Shown here in pieces: positions 7,557 through 14,259 of a stretch of DNA of 16,349 bases. A program made the translations under genes and the position numbers. Numbering within the stretch: the stretch's first letter is position 1; every line of letters begins with the position of its first letter. The stretch is from the NCBI GenBank assembly GCA_007116405.1, contig SKIN01000034.1:1-16349 (forward strand). The letters are read 5' to 3'. The notes beneath the pieces were generated by a model, which worked only from the letters and a program-made list of their open reading frames with translations, was not told where the DNA came from and ran no database searches. The stretch comes from Candidatus Kaiserbacteria bacterium (lineage in GTDB: Bacteria > Patescibacteriota > Minisyncoccia > Phycocordibacterales > UBA12088).

Positions 7557-7585
7557 GGTACTTCAAAAATAATAATATAAGTACC
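7557..7585 (+). repeat. AT-looped inverted repeat between the exported protein and vanY-like gene
   Basis: GGTACTT (7557-7563) is the perfect inverse of AAGTACC (7579-7585), separated by 15 A/T-rich bases. A second small hairpin, CCGC-CACGA-GCGG (7584-7596), shares its first two bases with the right arm. No T-run follows, so it is not an intrinsic terminator by itself. It could be a binding site or a 3' end stabiliser for the upstream mRNA. Confidence 0.5.
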
Positions 7586-7600
7586 GCCACGAGCGGAGCC

Positions 7601-7624
7601 AAACCGGGATATACACCCGGTTTT
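7601..7624 (+). terminator. Rho-independent terminator after the exported-protein gene
   Basis: AAACCGGG (7601-7608) pairs with CCCGGTTT (7616-7623) around a seven-base loop, giving an eight base-pair stem followed by T residues. It lies 65 bases after the stop of the exported protein and before the promoter of the carboxypeptidase, so it should separate the two transcripts. Confidence 0.75.
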
Positions 7625-7650
7625 GTGTTGCCTGCCACATGACCACGCTA

Positions 7651-7659
7651 TGGTATACT
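7651..7659 (+). promoter_or_regulatory. Extended -10 promoter placed for a leaderless transcript
   Basis: TGGTATACT (7651-7659) is an extended -10 element identical to the one before mraY. Exactly six bases separate it from the ATG at 7666, so transcription should begin at or within a base of the start codon. A TTGCCT hexamer at 7628-7633 is 20 bases away, too far to be a standard -35. No Shine-Dalgarno sequence exists for this gene, consistent with leaderless translation. Confidence 0.65.
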
Positions 7660-7665
7660 CCTTGT

Positions 7666-8601
7666 ATGGATATCCGTAAAAACCTATCATTTGAACGACT
7701 GAGGACTGAAACCTCGATGGTGGTACTTGCACTTGTGGTGCTCACAATATTCTCTGTATGGAACACCCATACTCTGACAAATGATATTCGCGTGATGCAG
7801 TCGGAAATGGCCCTGATGACAACACTGTTCACTGAGGAAAAAGCGATGTTTGAAGGTCAATTGGCCTCACATCAACAGGACATACTACGCCTCTCTGACA
7901 CACTGTACTCCGAGCAAAGGACCATTGCACACATGCTCGACGTCGTTGATGACATCGATCGGGATGTAAGTCGACTCACCGGCACCGTGCGCACTCTGGA
8001 ACGACTGAGTACGACCGACTCACAATTGCTACAGAAATATTCACGTATCTACTTCCTCAATGAACACTATATGCCCTCAGAGCTCGTGGTCATTGACGAG
8101 AAATACAATTACCCGAGTGGTAAGGAGGTCACCGTCCATGCTCTTATGTGGCCTCACTTGAGAGAGTTGCTGGAGCGGGCCCACCGAAGCGGAATCGACA
8201 TCATGGTACTCTCCGGGTACCGTTCGTTTGCTGAGCAGACCACACTCAAGCAGGAGTACTTAGTACGCTATGGCACGGGCGCAAATCAATTCAGTGCCGA
8301 CCAGGGTTTTAGTGAACATCAACTTGGGACCGCAGTTGACTTCACCACATCTGAGCTTGGACAGAACCTTATTGGTTTCGAAAAGACTGATGCATACCGC
8401 TGGCTTGAGCGCAATGCTCATAGGTATGGGTTCACACTGTCTTACCCCGAGGGTAACGAATACTACATGTTTGAACCTTGGCACTGGCGGTTCGTAGGAC
8501 GTGAACTTGCAGAGCACCTACATCGTAATGGTCTCTTTTTTTACGATCTTGAGCAGCGCGAGATCGACACCTACCTCCCCACCCTTTTTGATGAACGATA
8601 A
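7666..8601 (+). CDS. Membrane-anchored D-alanyl-D-alanine carboxypeptidase (VanY/M15B)
   Basis: This 311-residue zinc peptidase is predicted to trim the terminal D-Ala of peptidoglycan stem peptides outside the membrane. Residues 1-15 are cytoplasmic, 16-32 form the membrane anchor, and a coiled-coil stalk extends to about residue 120. The M15B domain (about 130-290) has SGYRSFAEQ (183-191), the zinc motif SEHQLGTAVD (H218, D225) and the catalytic pair in EPWHWRFVG (E270, H273). All key residues are present. The start is the ATG at 7666: an in-frame ATG at 7639 lies upstream of the -10 element and has no ribosome site. The gene ends ten bases before a bidirectional terminator. VanY is used as the family name; vancomycin resistance is not implied. 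Confidence 0.92.
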   Translation: MDIRKNLSFERLRTETSMVVLALVVLTIFSVWNTHTLTNDIRVMQSEMALMTTLFTEEKAMFEGQLASHQQDILRLSDTLYSEQRTIAHMLDVVDDIDRDVSRLTGTVRTLERLSTTDSQLLQKYSRIYFLNEHYMPSELVVIDEKYNYPSGKEVTVHALMWPHLRELLERAHRSGIDIMVLSGYRSFAEQTTLKQEYLVRYGTGANQFSADQGFSEHQLGTAVDFTTSELGQNLIGFEKTDAYRWLERNAHRYGFTLSYPEGNEYYMFEPWHWRFVGRELAEHLHRNGLFFYDLEQREIDTYLPTLFDER

Positions 8602-8610
8602 CAGACAAGC

Positions 8611-8637
8611 AAAACGCCCGCTAAGCGGGTGTTTTTA
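8611..8637. terminator. Bidirectional terminator between convergent genes
   Basis: AAAA, then a seven-pair stem CGCCCGC-TAA-GCGGGTG (one G-T wobble), then TTTTT. On the plus strand it ends the carboxypeptidase transcript with five Ts; on the minus strand it ends the rpsI-terminated ribosomal block with four Ts. It lies between convergent stops 62 bases apart. Confidence 0.85.
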
Positions 8638-8663
8638 TGTGTGGCAATATCAAAGATACAATA

Positions 8664-9062
8664 CTATCGCTTGCTCCACTGAGGAGCACGCCGTGCTTTC
8701 TTGAGACCAAACTTCCGACGCTCTTTCATGCGGGGGTCTCGGCGAAGGTATCCGGCTTGCTTCAGTGGTGTACGCAATGACGCTTCGAAATCGGTCAGTG
8801 CGCGAGCTATACCGTGTCGCACGGCTTCTGCTTGTGATGAGATGCCTCCGCCGCTCACCTGCACCGAAACTGCGAACTTCTGCTCCAAACCCTCAACTGC
8901 AAGAGGCGCGAGAACATTCGAACGCTGCATTTCTGTTGGAAAATATTCTTCGACCTTCTTACCATTCACGATAACACTTAGCTTTGTTGCAGGTGTTATG
9001 CGTGCACGCGCTGTGGACGTTTTCCTCCTCCCTACCGCTTCGATGTATCGTTCAGTACTCAT
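8664..9062 (-). CDS. rpsI: 30S ribosomal protein uS9
   Basis: This is the small-subunit head protein whose C-terminal tail reaches the P-site tRNA. The 132-residue product shows the N-terminal AVGRRKTSTARARI block (9-22), the GGGISSQAEAVRHGIARAL core (about 70-88) and the diagnostic C-terminus RDPRMKERRKFGLKKAR ending in SKR. Length is normal for the family. It starts five bases after the rplM stop, as in the common bacterial rplM-rpsI pair, and is the last gene of this ribosomal block, ending just before the bidirectional terminator. Only a weak AAGAG stretch precedes the start. Confidence 0.98.
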   Translation of the reverse strand: MSTERYIEAVGRRKTSTARARITPATKLSVIVNGKKVEEYFPTEMQRSNVLAPLAVEGLEQKFAVSVQVSGGGISSQAEAVRHGIARALTDFEASLRTPLKQAGYLRRDPRMKERRKFGLKKARRAPQWSKR

Positions 9063-9067
9063 AACTC

Positions 9068-9433
9068 TTATTCGTGTATCGTTAATTGCTTCATGCGTGG
9101 TGCGCGAAGGCGGTTGTTTGGCAACATGCCGTAGACGGCCTTTCGCACTATCTCAGTGTATCCCTTTTGTTCGATGACCTTTTCCATGGAAAGCACTTTC
9201 CTGCCATCGGGGTATCCGGAATAGCGGTCGTAGGTCGTATCAGTTCGCTTCTTCTCGTCGATGCGCAGTTTCTTTGCATTTTGAATTACCACCCGCACAG
9301 GGGTTGTCATGTTGCGGACCATGGCAACATCATGCTTACCAAGAAGAACACTTGCTGCTTCGCTGGCCACACGACCGAGGCGCTTTCCGCGTGCGTCGAT
9401 GATGTATTCTGCTGTAGTTGTGGTCGTTGTCAT
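9068..9433 (-). CDS. rplM: 50S ribosomal protein uL13, short form
   Basis: This is an early-assembly large-subunit protein. Clear family blocks are IIDARGKRLGRVASEAASVLLGK, the YSGYPDGRK loop and the VYGMLPNNRLRAPRMKQL C-terminal motif. At 121 residues it is shorter than the usual 140 or so: the N-terminal extension before the IIDA strand is only a Thr-rich stretch. The ATG at 9431-9433 is chosen; a GTG four codons upstream (9443-9445) is possible and would leave six bases after the rplQ stop. Neither start has a well-placed Shine-Dalgarno site. It is followed closely by rpsI. Confidence 0.96.
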   Translation of the reverse strand: MTTTTTTAEYIIDARGKRLGRVASEAASVLLGKHDVAMVRNMTTPVRVVIQNAKKLRIDEKKRTDTTYDRYSGYPDGRKVLSMEKVIEQKGYTEIVRKAVYGMLPNNRLRAPRMKQLTIHE

Positions 9434-9451
9434 GATGCGTATCACTACTCT

Positions 9452-9805
9452 TTATACGAACCCGATATAGGCCTGTACCGCACCGTCGCCTTGGCGAGTA
9501 CCAACACGGACGATCCGTACATATCCTCCCGCTCGCTCTTTGTATCGTGGACCTATCTCGGAGAAAAGCTTTGCTGTCGCTACCTCGTCGTTACCAAGAC
9601 GAGATGCTATCAGACGTCGGTTGGCCACTGAATCCTCCTTTGCGGTCGTCACCATTCGCTCGACAAAGGGACGTAGGCTTTTCGCCTTTGCTTCGGTGGT
9701 GATCATTTTTTCCTCGAGAATGAGGTTGTGTGCGAGCGAACGCATAAGCGCCCGGCGAACCTTTCGCTCTCTTCCAAATTTTCTTACTGTGTCGTGATGT
9801 CGCAT
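9452..9805 (-). CDS. rplQ: 50S ribosomal protein bL17
   Basis: bL17 lines the region around the polypeptide exit tunnel. The 117-residue protein begins with the typical MRHHDTVRKFGRERKVRRAL block and has the ITTEAKAKSLRPFVERMV segment near residues 35-52, ending in a strand that reads AYIGFV. The start at 9803-9805 is set by homology to the invariant MRH N-terminus. A TTG 12 codons upstream is open but would add residues not found in the family. A TATACT element lies eight bases before this ATG, suggesting an additional promoter inside the operon. The gene follows rpoA with a 38-base gap, larger than the gaps around it. Confidence 0.96.
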   Translation of the reverse strand: MRHHDTVRKFGRERKVRRALMRSLAHNLILEEKMITTEAKAKSLRPFVERMVTTAKEDSVANRRLIASRLGNDEVATAKLFSEIGPRYKERAGGYVRIVRVGTRQGDGAVQAYIGFV

Positions 9806-9813
9806 GGTCTCTG

Positions 9814-9841
9814 AGTATACCTTTTGTACCGCGTAAGGCAA
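9814..9841 (-). promoter_or_regulatory. Possible internal promoter for rplQ-rplM-rpsI
   Basis: On the minus strand TTGCCT (9836-9841, four of six matches to TTGACA) is followed after 16 bases by TATACT (9814-9819). The -10 ends eight bases before the rplQ ATG, so a transcript from here would start two or three bases ahead of it. It fills the unusual gap between rpoA and rplQ. Confidence 0.45.
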
Positions 9842-9843
9842 GT

Positions 9844-10821
9844 CTACCGTAGCGTGATGCCGAAGTCAGACAATGCACGCTTAATCTCTTGAAGTCCTTT
9901 CAAACCAAGACCCTCTATCGCAAGGATGTCCTCCTCTTTCTTACGTGCCAAACCGCCCACGGTCCTAATGTTGGCATTGGTGAGTGCGCTTATAGTACGC
10001 GTTGAGAGCTTTAGTGATTCAACACGTGTTTTGAGCACGTCAGTATCGATCTGCTCCTTAGGTCGCTCCGCACGAGCCGGTGCCGGCTCCTTTGGTGCTG
10101 TCGGCTCTTCTGACGCCTTCTCCTCATGGGAATCCTTGAAACCAACCACGGCCTTCAGCTGGTGTATCATTATCTCGATCGAGCGCTCTAGCGCTTCACG
10201 TGGAGTGATAGCACCATCGGTTTCAATGAAGATACGCAAGCGATTGAAGTCCGTTCTGTCTCCGACGCGCATGTTCTCTACTTCGTAGTTTACTCGACGT
10301 ATCGGCGTGAATGTGGCGTCCAGATGTATCGTGCCGATGTCCGCCTTCTGCTCACCACGCACCTCACGAGGTACGTAACCAAGCCCCTTCTCTACAGTGA
10401 TCTCCATGGAGAGGTCGGCATTCTTGGCGGTCAGTGTGGCAATGTGCTGGTCGGGATTCAGAACCTCAACCTGGCCGGTGGTCTTGATATCCTTTGCTGT
10501 CACGATACACTCGCCCTTGACTTGTAGAGTAAGCACCTGCGGTTCATTACCAACCATCGAGAAACGGATCCGCTTGAGGTTCAGTAATAGTGTAATGACA
10601 TCTTCTTGCACCCCCTCGATAGTTGAAAACTCATGTGGGACGTCGTCGATCTTCACAGAAGTGACTGCTGCCCCCGTGAGCGATGAGAGGATTATACGGC
10701 GCAGCGAGTTTCCGAGTGTGTGCCCATACCCGGGAAATAGTCCGTCAATCTCGAACATTGCAGAGGTGCCATCCTCTGTGACGACGCGAGGCTTCGACGG
10801 GAGTGCAACATTGTGGTCCAT
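9844..10821 (-). CDS. rpoA: DNA-directed RNA polymerase subunit alpha
   Basis: Alpha dimerises to scaffold beta and beta-prime, and its C-terminal domain contacts upstream DNA and activators. The 325-residue protein is near the usual length. The N-terminal domain carries the FPGYGHTLGNSLRRIILSSL block (about 29-48), the EFSTIEGVQEDV loop and the GYVPREVR and TFTPIRRVNYEVE motifs. A charged Pro/Glu/Ala linker (about 232-260) leads to a helix-hairpin-helix C-terminal domain with LKLSTRTISALTNANI and IEGLGLKGLQEIK, retaining the Arg at the DNA-contact position. It sits between rpsD and rplQ as in many bacteria. It begins 47 bases after the rpsD stop, with no clear Shine-Dalgarno sequence. Confidence 0.98.
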   Translation of the reverse strand: MDHNVALPSKPRVVTEDGTSAMFEIDGLFPGYGHTLGNSLRRIILSSLTGAAVTSVKIDDVPHEFSTIEGVQEDVITLLLNLKRIRFSMVGNEPQVLTLQVKGECIVTAKDIKTTGQVEVLNPDQHIATLTAKNADLSMEITVEKGLGYVPREVRGEQKADIGTIHLDATFTPIRRVNYEVENMRVGDRTDFNRLRIFIETDGAITPREALERSIEIMIHQLKAVVGFKDSHEEKASEEPTAPKEPAPARAERPKEQIDTDVLKTRVESLKLSTRTISALTNANIRTVGGLARKKEEDILAIEGLGLKGLQEIKRALSDFGITLR

Positions 10822-10868
10822 ACGTACGCAATAAGTAAGTTGATAACGTTTTTGACAAAGGGGGTGTA

Positions 10869-11489
10869 CTATCGGCTGTAGTACTCCAGGATGGCGCCGG
10901 CGCTTCCAGGCATTTCTGTGTTCTCAGGGGTTGGCCGTGCTTTTACCGAACCCTCAAGCTTCTTTACGTCAAATGTAAGCCAAGCGGGTAGGGTTCGCTC
11001 CTCCACCTGCTTCTTGATCTTTTCGATGATGGGAAGTCCTCTAGTGCGTTCGCGTACTGATACTGTGTCGCCCTCCTTGACCTGCAGACTTGGTATCGTC
11101 ACCCGCCTTCCGTTTACGAGGATGTGACCATGGGAAACAAGTTGGCGTGCGGCACGGCGGCTCGTAGTGAGACCTAAGCGGTAGACCACGTTGTCCAAAC
11201 GCATCTCAAGCTGCTCGATCATGCGGACGATAGGGTCGGTCCCCAGCACAGCTACACGGTTTGACTCTTCGACATATCCGCGAAGCTGGCGCTCAGTGAT
11301 ACCATAGGCGAAACGAACGCGTTGTTTCTCAATAAGCTGTTTTCCGAAGTCGGATAGGGTACGGCGCCTCCCTCCCTTGACGTTCTTCGCATGTCGGGCC
11401 TCGCTAAGCATGAACTTCTGAGTCTGACATTTATCATATACACCCGCTCCGAGGCGTCGGCATACTTTGTAGGTAGGTTGGGTCTTCAT
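10869..11489 (-). CDS. rpsD: 30S ribosomal protein uS4
   Basis: uS4 nucleates 16S rRNA 5'-domain assembly. The 206-residue protein has the usual length and includes the RLDNVVYRLGLTTSRRAARQLVSHGHI block (about 96-122), which is the core of the S4 RNA-binding domain, followed by VNGRRVTIPS, and it ends with the family C-terminus ILEYYSR. The N-terminal part keeps only two cysteines (10 and 21), so the four-Cys zinc site of some uS4 forms is absent. It follows rpsK after 34 bases. No Shine-Dalgarno sequence is evident; a CATAAT hexamer and a GCTTAAGC palindrome lie in the gap but are not convincing control sites. Confidence 0.98.
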   Translation of the reverse strand: MKTQPTYKVCRRLGAGVYDKCQTQKFMLSEARHAKNVKGGRRRTLSDFGKQLIEKQRVRFAYGITERQLRGYVEESNRVAVLGTDPIVRMIEQLEMRLDNVVYRLGLTTSRRAARQLVSHGHILVNGRRVTIPSLQVKEGDTVSVRERTRGLPIIEKIKKQVEERTLPAWLTFDVKKLEGSVKARPTPENTEMPGSAGAILEYYSR

Positions 11490-11523
11490 ACGTTCGGTGT
11501 CAATGCTTAAGCGTTATTATGAA

Positions 11524-11958
11524 CTAAACACGTCGGGGTTTACGAGGTCGTGGACCGTTGAACGGCACCGGAGTGGCATCACGTATGGCTGAAAGCGCTA
11601 TGCCCTTACCCGCAAAACTACGCATCGCCGCTTCCCTACCTGCTCCAACACCGCGGATAACGACATCCACTTCTGTCATCCCCATCTGCATCGCTTTGTC
11701 AGCAACCAGCTCTCCTACTTTTGCAGCAGCAAACGGCGTGCTCTTTTTTGCACCCTTGAAACCAAGACTGCCAGCACTGCTTGCCATAAGCGTATTACCT
11801 CGCTTGTCTGTCAGCGTCACAATGGTGTTGTTGTATGTCGCCTGTACATTGAGTGTACCGTGGTCGACCTTCTTCCGTGATGCGCGTGATAATGCCCGCG
11901 CGCGGAGACCCTCATTGACGGATGAACCTGATTTTTTGACAATGCGTTTCTTACCCAT
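11524..11958 (-). CDS. rpsK: 30S ribosomal protein uS11
   Basis: uS11 lies in the 30S platform near the mRNA exit. The 144-residue product has a basic N-terminal tail (1-32), the NVQATYNNTIVTLTDKRGN block (about 37-55), the GFKGAKKSTPFAAA segment and the C-terminal PVPFNGPRPRKPRRV tail typical of the family. Length is slightly above the usual 129, owing to the longer basic N-terminus. It starts 31 bases after rpsM and precedes rpsD, keeping the rpsM-rpsK-rpsD-rpoA order of the bacterial alpha operon. Confidence 0.98.
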   Translation of the reverse strand: MGKKRIVKKSGSSVNEGLRARALSRASRKKVDHGTLNVQATYNNTIVTLTDKRGNTLMASSAGSLGFKGAKKSTPFAAAKVGELVADKAMQMGMTEVDVVIRGVGAGREAAMRSFAGKGIALSAIRDATPVPFNGPRPRKPRRV

Positions 11959-11989
11959 AGGTGTATCTGTGGATGATAATTATGAAAGA

Positions 11990-12373
11990 CTATTTCTTTT
12001 CAACCGTGCGGCGTCCGCTACCCATTGTCTTGCGTACGCCTTTCAGAGTGCGTGCGTTGGTCTTAGTGCGCTGACCACGACAAGGGAGACGTTTCGTGTG
12101 ACGGCTTCCGCGGTAACTGCTGATATCCTTCAAACGCTTGATGTGGCCTCCGACCTCGCGACGAAGCTCTCCTTCTATCAAGAGGCCCTTTTCCTCTATC
12201 GATGCTCGTATCTTGTTCTCCTCGTCCGTAGAAAGGCTGTCAGCGGTGGCGCCGGGGTCAACCTTCGCTTCCGCGAGAATGCGCAACGCCATCGGACGAC
12301 CAACGCCGTAGATACTAGTGAGTGCTATCTCCAATCTCTTGTTATTCGGAATTGTTATACCAGCAATGCGCAT
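11990..12373 (-). CDS. rpsM: 30S ribosomal protein uS13
   Basis: uS13 bridges the 30S head to the large subunit and contacts P-site tRNA. The 127-residue protein opens with MRIAGITIPNNKRLEIALT, has the helix-turn IYGVGRPMALRIL (about 21-33) and the conserved SYRGSRHTKRLPCRGQRTK segment (about 86-104), and ends in a basic tail. The start is the family-typical MRIAG. It follows rpmJ after 30 bases with no ribosome binding site that I can recognise. Confidence 0.98.
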   Translation of the reverse strand: MRIAGITIPNNKRLEIALTSIYGVGRPMALRILAEAKVDPGATADSLSTDEENKIRASIEEKGLLIEGELRREVGGHIKRLKDISSYRGSRHTKRLPCRGQRTKTNARTLKGVRKTMGSGRRTVEKK

Positions 12374-12403
12374 ATGTTGATTGTGCTATGAGTTCATCAT
12401 CTG

Positions 12404-12520
12404 TTACCCCTGCCTCTGCTTGTTGCGAGGCTTCTTCTTGTTTATCACGTACAAACGTCCGCGTCTGCGGATTATCTTGTCGTCGGGACTTCTCTTTTTG
12501 ATCGATGATCGTACCTTCAT
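12404..12520 (-). CDS. rpmJ: 50S ribosomal protein bL36, zinc-free type
   Basis: This is a 38-residue protein. It opens MKVRSSIKK, continues with IIRRRGRLYVI and ends NKKKPRNKQRQG, the family's hallmark tail. Common bL36 has a CxxC...C...H zinc-binding set. Here the first Cys pair is replaced (RSPDD in the place of CEKC) and the later Cys reads Asn, so no zinc can be bound, as in the C-minus class. It sits between infA and rpsM, the usual place, 13 bases after the infA stop. A purine run (GGAGAGGG) overlaps the infA end but lies about 16 bases from the ATG, far for a Shine-Dalgarno site. Confidence 0.95.
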   Translation of the reverse strand: MKVRSSIKKRSPDDKIIRRRGRLYVINKKKPRNKQRQG

Positions 12521-12533
12521 ACTATTCGTGTGA

Positions 12534-12749
12534 TTACCCTCTCCGAACAATGCGGGCCTTGCCTCCGTAAGGATCTAATTCCAACTGCACAGTGTCTCCA
12601 ATAAGCACCTTAATACGATGCTTCCGCATCTTACCCGCGACGTATGCAAGCACCAAAGAACCATCGTCGAGGGTAACACGAAACATGGCGTTAGGGAGCG
12701 CCTCTACGACTGTTCCCGTCACCATCTGCTTATCCGATCTGTCTTGCAT
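12534..12749 (-). CDS. infA: Translation initiation factor IF-1
   Basis: IF-1 occupies the ribosomal A site during initiation. The 71-residue product is one OB-fold domain of normal length with the family core GTVVEALPNAMFRVTLDDG (12-30), AYVAGKMRKHRIKVLIGD (about 35-52) and the ending LDPYGGKARIVRRG. The ATG at 12747-12749 is taken; a second ATG at codon 9 is also open, but the first better matches family length. It leads the ribosomal block and lies 31 bases after the stop of the baseplate-J-like gene. Confidence 0.97.
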   Translation of the reverse strand: MQDRSDKQMVTGTVVEALPNAMFRVTLDDGSLVLAYVAGKMRKHRIKVLIGDTVQLELDPYGGKARIVRRG

Positions 12750-12764
12750 TGAGCGTGGGCAAAG

Positions 12765-12791
12765 AGTATCAAATTACCGTCTAAGCGTCAA
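12765..12791 (-). promoter_or_regulatory. Possible promoter of the infA-led ribosomal block
   Basis: On the minus strand TTGACG (12786-12791, overlapping the end of the upstream gene) is followed after 15 bases by GATACT (12765-12770). Spacing is short and the -10 matches four of six positions, so this is a weak call. It would give a leader of about nine bases before the infA ATG. Confidence 0.3.
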
Positions 12792-14229
12792 GTACTGTGA
12801 GTATTACGATATCCTCAGGGTTCTCTGGAAACGTCCGCTTCCAGAACGGCCGTACTTTTGCAGTCGCTCTATCAATACCCGGATACTTTTCTAAGATCCC
12901 CCGTGCAACCGGCATTTCAAGGATGGATGTGTCCCTACCAGCTAGGTCCCTCGCAAACTCCTCAGCATCAAATCGCCAGATGAAGTGTGCCGTGCCCTGC
13001 ACGGTGACACGGTATTCCTCGGACTGCCAAAGAGGAACAGCTTCACCCACCTCACCGTTCTCAGGAACAGACGCTTCAACGCGAAGCCGAAGATCGTCAA
13101 GGTTCTTTATGTATATATCTATACCCGTGTATCCCGAAAGTGCACGAGAGGCGACTTGCCGAGCGAACATGTCCTCGTCAAAGAGTAGGCCATGCAACTT
13201 ACCGGAAAGCGAAACGGTCACCTTATCATCCTCCACCAATTCGTCGGGTAGCGTATTGAACTCAAAAAAGACCGCTTCTCTAAAAAGTCTTTTGCCTTCA
13301 GGTCTATCAACCTCGCTGAAGCCGGCCGCCAACAACTCGTCACGGAGTTGAGCTTCGAGCTGCTCTCTCGCGGTTCGCCTGTCTTCTTCTCCTATGGTGC
13401 GCTGTATGCCGACGAATCCTCCTGCTATATCTCCGACACTTTTACCATACACAAGGTCCTTCTGTGGTGTTGCCGCTAGGCCTGGGACACTGAATGTGTG
13501 CGGGCCCGTGATATTGTACGCTTCTCCCGGTTCTTCTGCCCAGATCGTCGCCTCAATGGTGCCGGGGGAGCCATCAGCCCTTCGTGGCGGAATCTCTACC
13601 GCCTCTCGAACACGATACGTTCGTCCTTCTGTCGATTCGAAACGCGTGTTTCTAATGAGGCGTATCGATTCCCCCGTTTCGTTGTGTATCGTGATGCGCC
13701 CATTTGCTCTTTCTTCAATCTCACTCTCCCCCATGGCTACAACGCTTCGCTGTGCTGTGCGCTCGATGGTTATACGCTCGTAAGTGATTCCAGCGGCGGA
13801 ACTCTCACTTGTTGCCAAAAATGACACATCAACCGCGACGCGATCCTGCAATGGATGCACAGTGACCGTCGCGCCGGCAAACAGGAGCGAAAGTACGATA
13901 GAGGATAAAACGACGATACCACTCACTCCCAGTGCGACCATAAGCCACTTGAACCGGTGACCGTCATCTTTCGCGAGACCTCGTCCCTCAAGGGGCGACA
14001 TCGGTGGGATGCGGTGATCTTGATACTGTTCTTCGTATGTGTCGATATCATTTTCCTGTGGCCGTCGCTCTGGCCTCACAGGACGACGTGGTGCAGGTGT
14101 ATGCGCCGGACGTATATCTGCCATACCTTCCCTACCTCCCGCAGGACGCTGCACCAGCGGTCGCGCCGGGAGCTCACGCTCTCGTCGTACCGGCTTTACA
14201 ATGACTTCCTGTAAGGGGGGTTTTCTCAT
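12781..14229 (-). CDS. Bitopic membrane protein with baseplate-J-like external domain
   Basis: This is a 482-residue protein. Residues 1-93 form a Pro/Arg-rich, probably disordered cytoplasmic tail; 95-118 is a single membrane segment (WLMVALGVSGIVVLSS core), and the rest should be outside. Residues 176-250 follow the pattern of baseplate-J-like repeats: NGRITIHNETGESIRL, then a TRFESTEGRTY strand, PPRRADGSPGT and EEPGEAYNI. A further mixed alpha/beta region (about 283-480) has no family I can name. It starts 30 bases after the FtsA/PilM-like gene, suggesting a paired function, possibly with the actin-like protein docking on the basic tail, much as PilM binds the cytoplasmic tail of PilN in type IV pili. 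That comparison is an inference from topology, not sequence similarity. Confidence 0.8.
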   Translation of the reverse strand: MRKPPLQEVIVKPVRRERELPARPLVQRPAGGREGMADIRPAHTPAPRRPVRPERRPQENDIDTYEEQYQDHRIPPMSPLEGRGLAKDDGHRFKWLMVALGVSGIVVLSSIVLSLLFAGATVTVHPLQDRVAVDVSFLATSESSAAGITYERITIERTAQRSVVAMGESEIEERANGRITIHNETGESIRLIRNTRFESTEGRTYRVREAVEIPPRRADGSPGTIEATIWAEEPGEAYNITGPHTFSVPGLAATPQKDLVYGKSVGDIAGGFVGIQRTIGEEDRRTAREQLEAQLRDELLAAGFSEVDRPEGKRLFREAVFFEFNTLPDELVEDDKVTVSLSGKLHGLLFDEDMFARQVASRALSGYTGIDIYIKNLDDLRLRVEASVPENGEVGEAVPLWQSEEYRVTVQGTAHFIWRFDAEEFARDLAGRDTSILEMPVARGILEKYPGIDRATAKVRPFWKRTFPENPEDIVILTVLDA

Positions 14230-14248
14230 GTTGTGTCCGTATGTTACG

Positions 14249-14257
14249 AGTATATCA
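14249..14257 (-). promoter_or_regulatory. Extended -10 promoter before the baseplate-J-like gene
   Basis: The minus strand reads TGATATACT, a TGn-TATACT extended -10 element. It overlaps the region just after the stop of the FtsA/PilM-like gene. Nineteen bases separate it from the ATG at 14229, predicting a leader of about 13 bases with no good Shine-Dalgarno site. It could let this gene be expressed apart from its upstream partner. Confidence 0.5.
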
Positions 14258-14259
14258 CA

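Noticed and set aside
7639..7665. Upstream ATG for the carboxypeptidase
   Set aside because: No ribosome binding site, and the extended -10 element lies between it and the ATG at 7666; the added residues match nothing in the family.
9451..9456. TATAAA on the minus strand before rplM
   Set aside because: It is formed by the stop codon of rplQ and its neighbours, with no -35 element; not convincing as a promoter.
9806..9841. TTG start adding 12 residues to bL17
   Set aside because: bL17 begins with a conserved MRH block at 9805, and the extra residues coincide with a promoter-like sequence.
11558..12391. A 277-codon open frame on the plus strand across rpsK-rpsM
   Set aside because: It is antisense to two firmly identified ribosomal genes, is Ala/Ser/Arg-biased as expected for a shadow frame, and has no ribosome site.
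12797..13351. A 184-codon plus-strand frame opposite the baseplate-J-like gene
   Set aside because: Serine-rich antisense shadow; the minus-strand protein has clear topology and domains.
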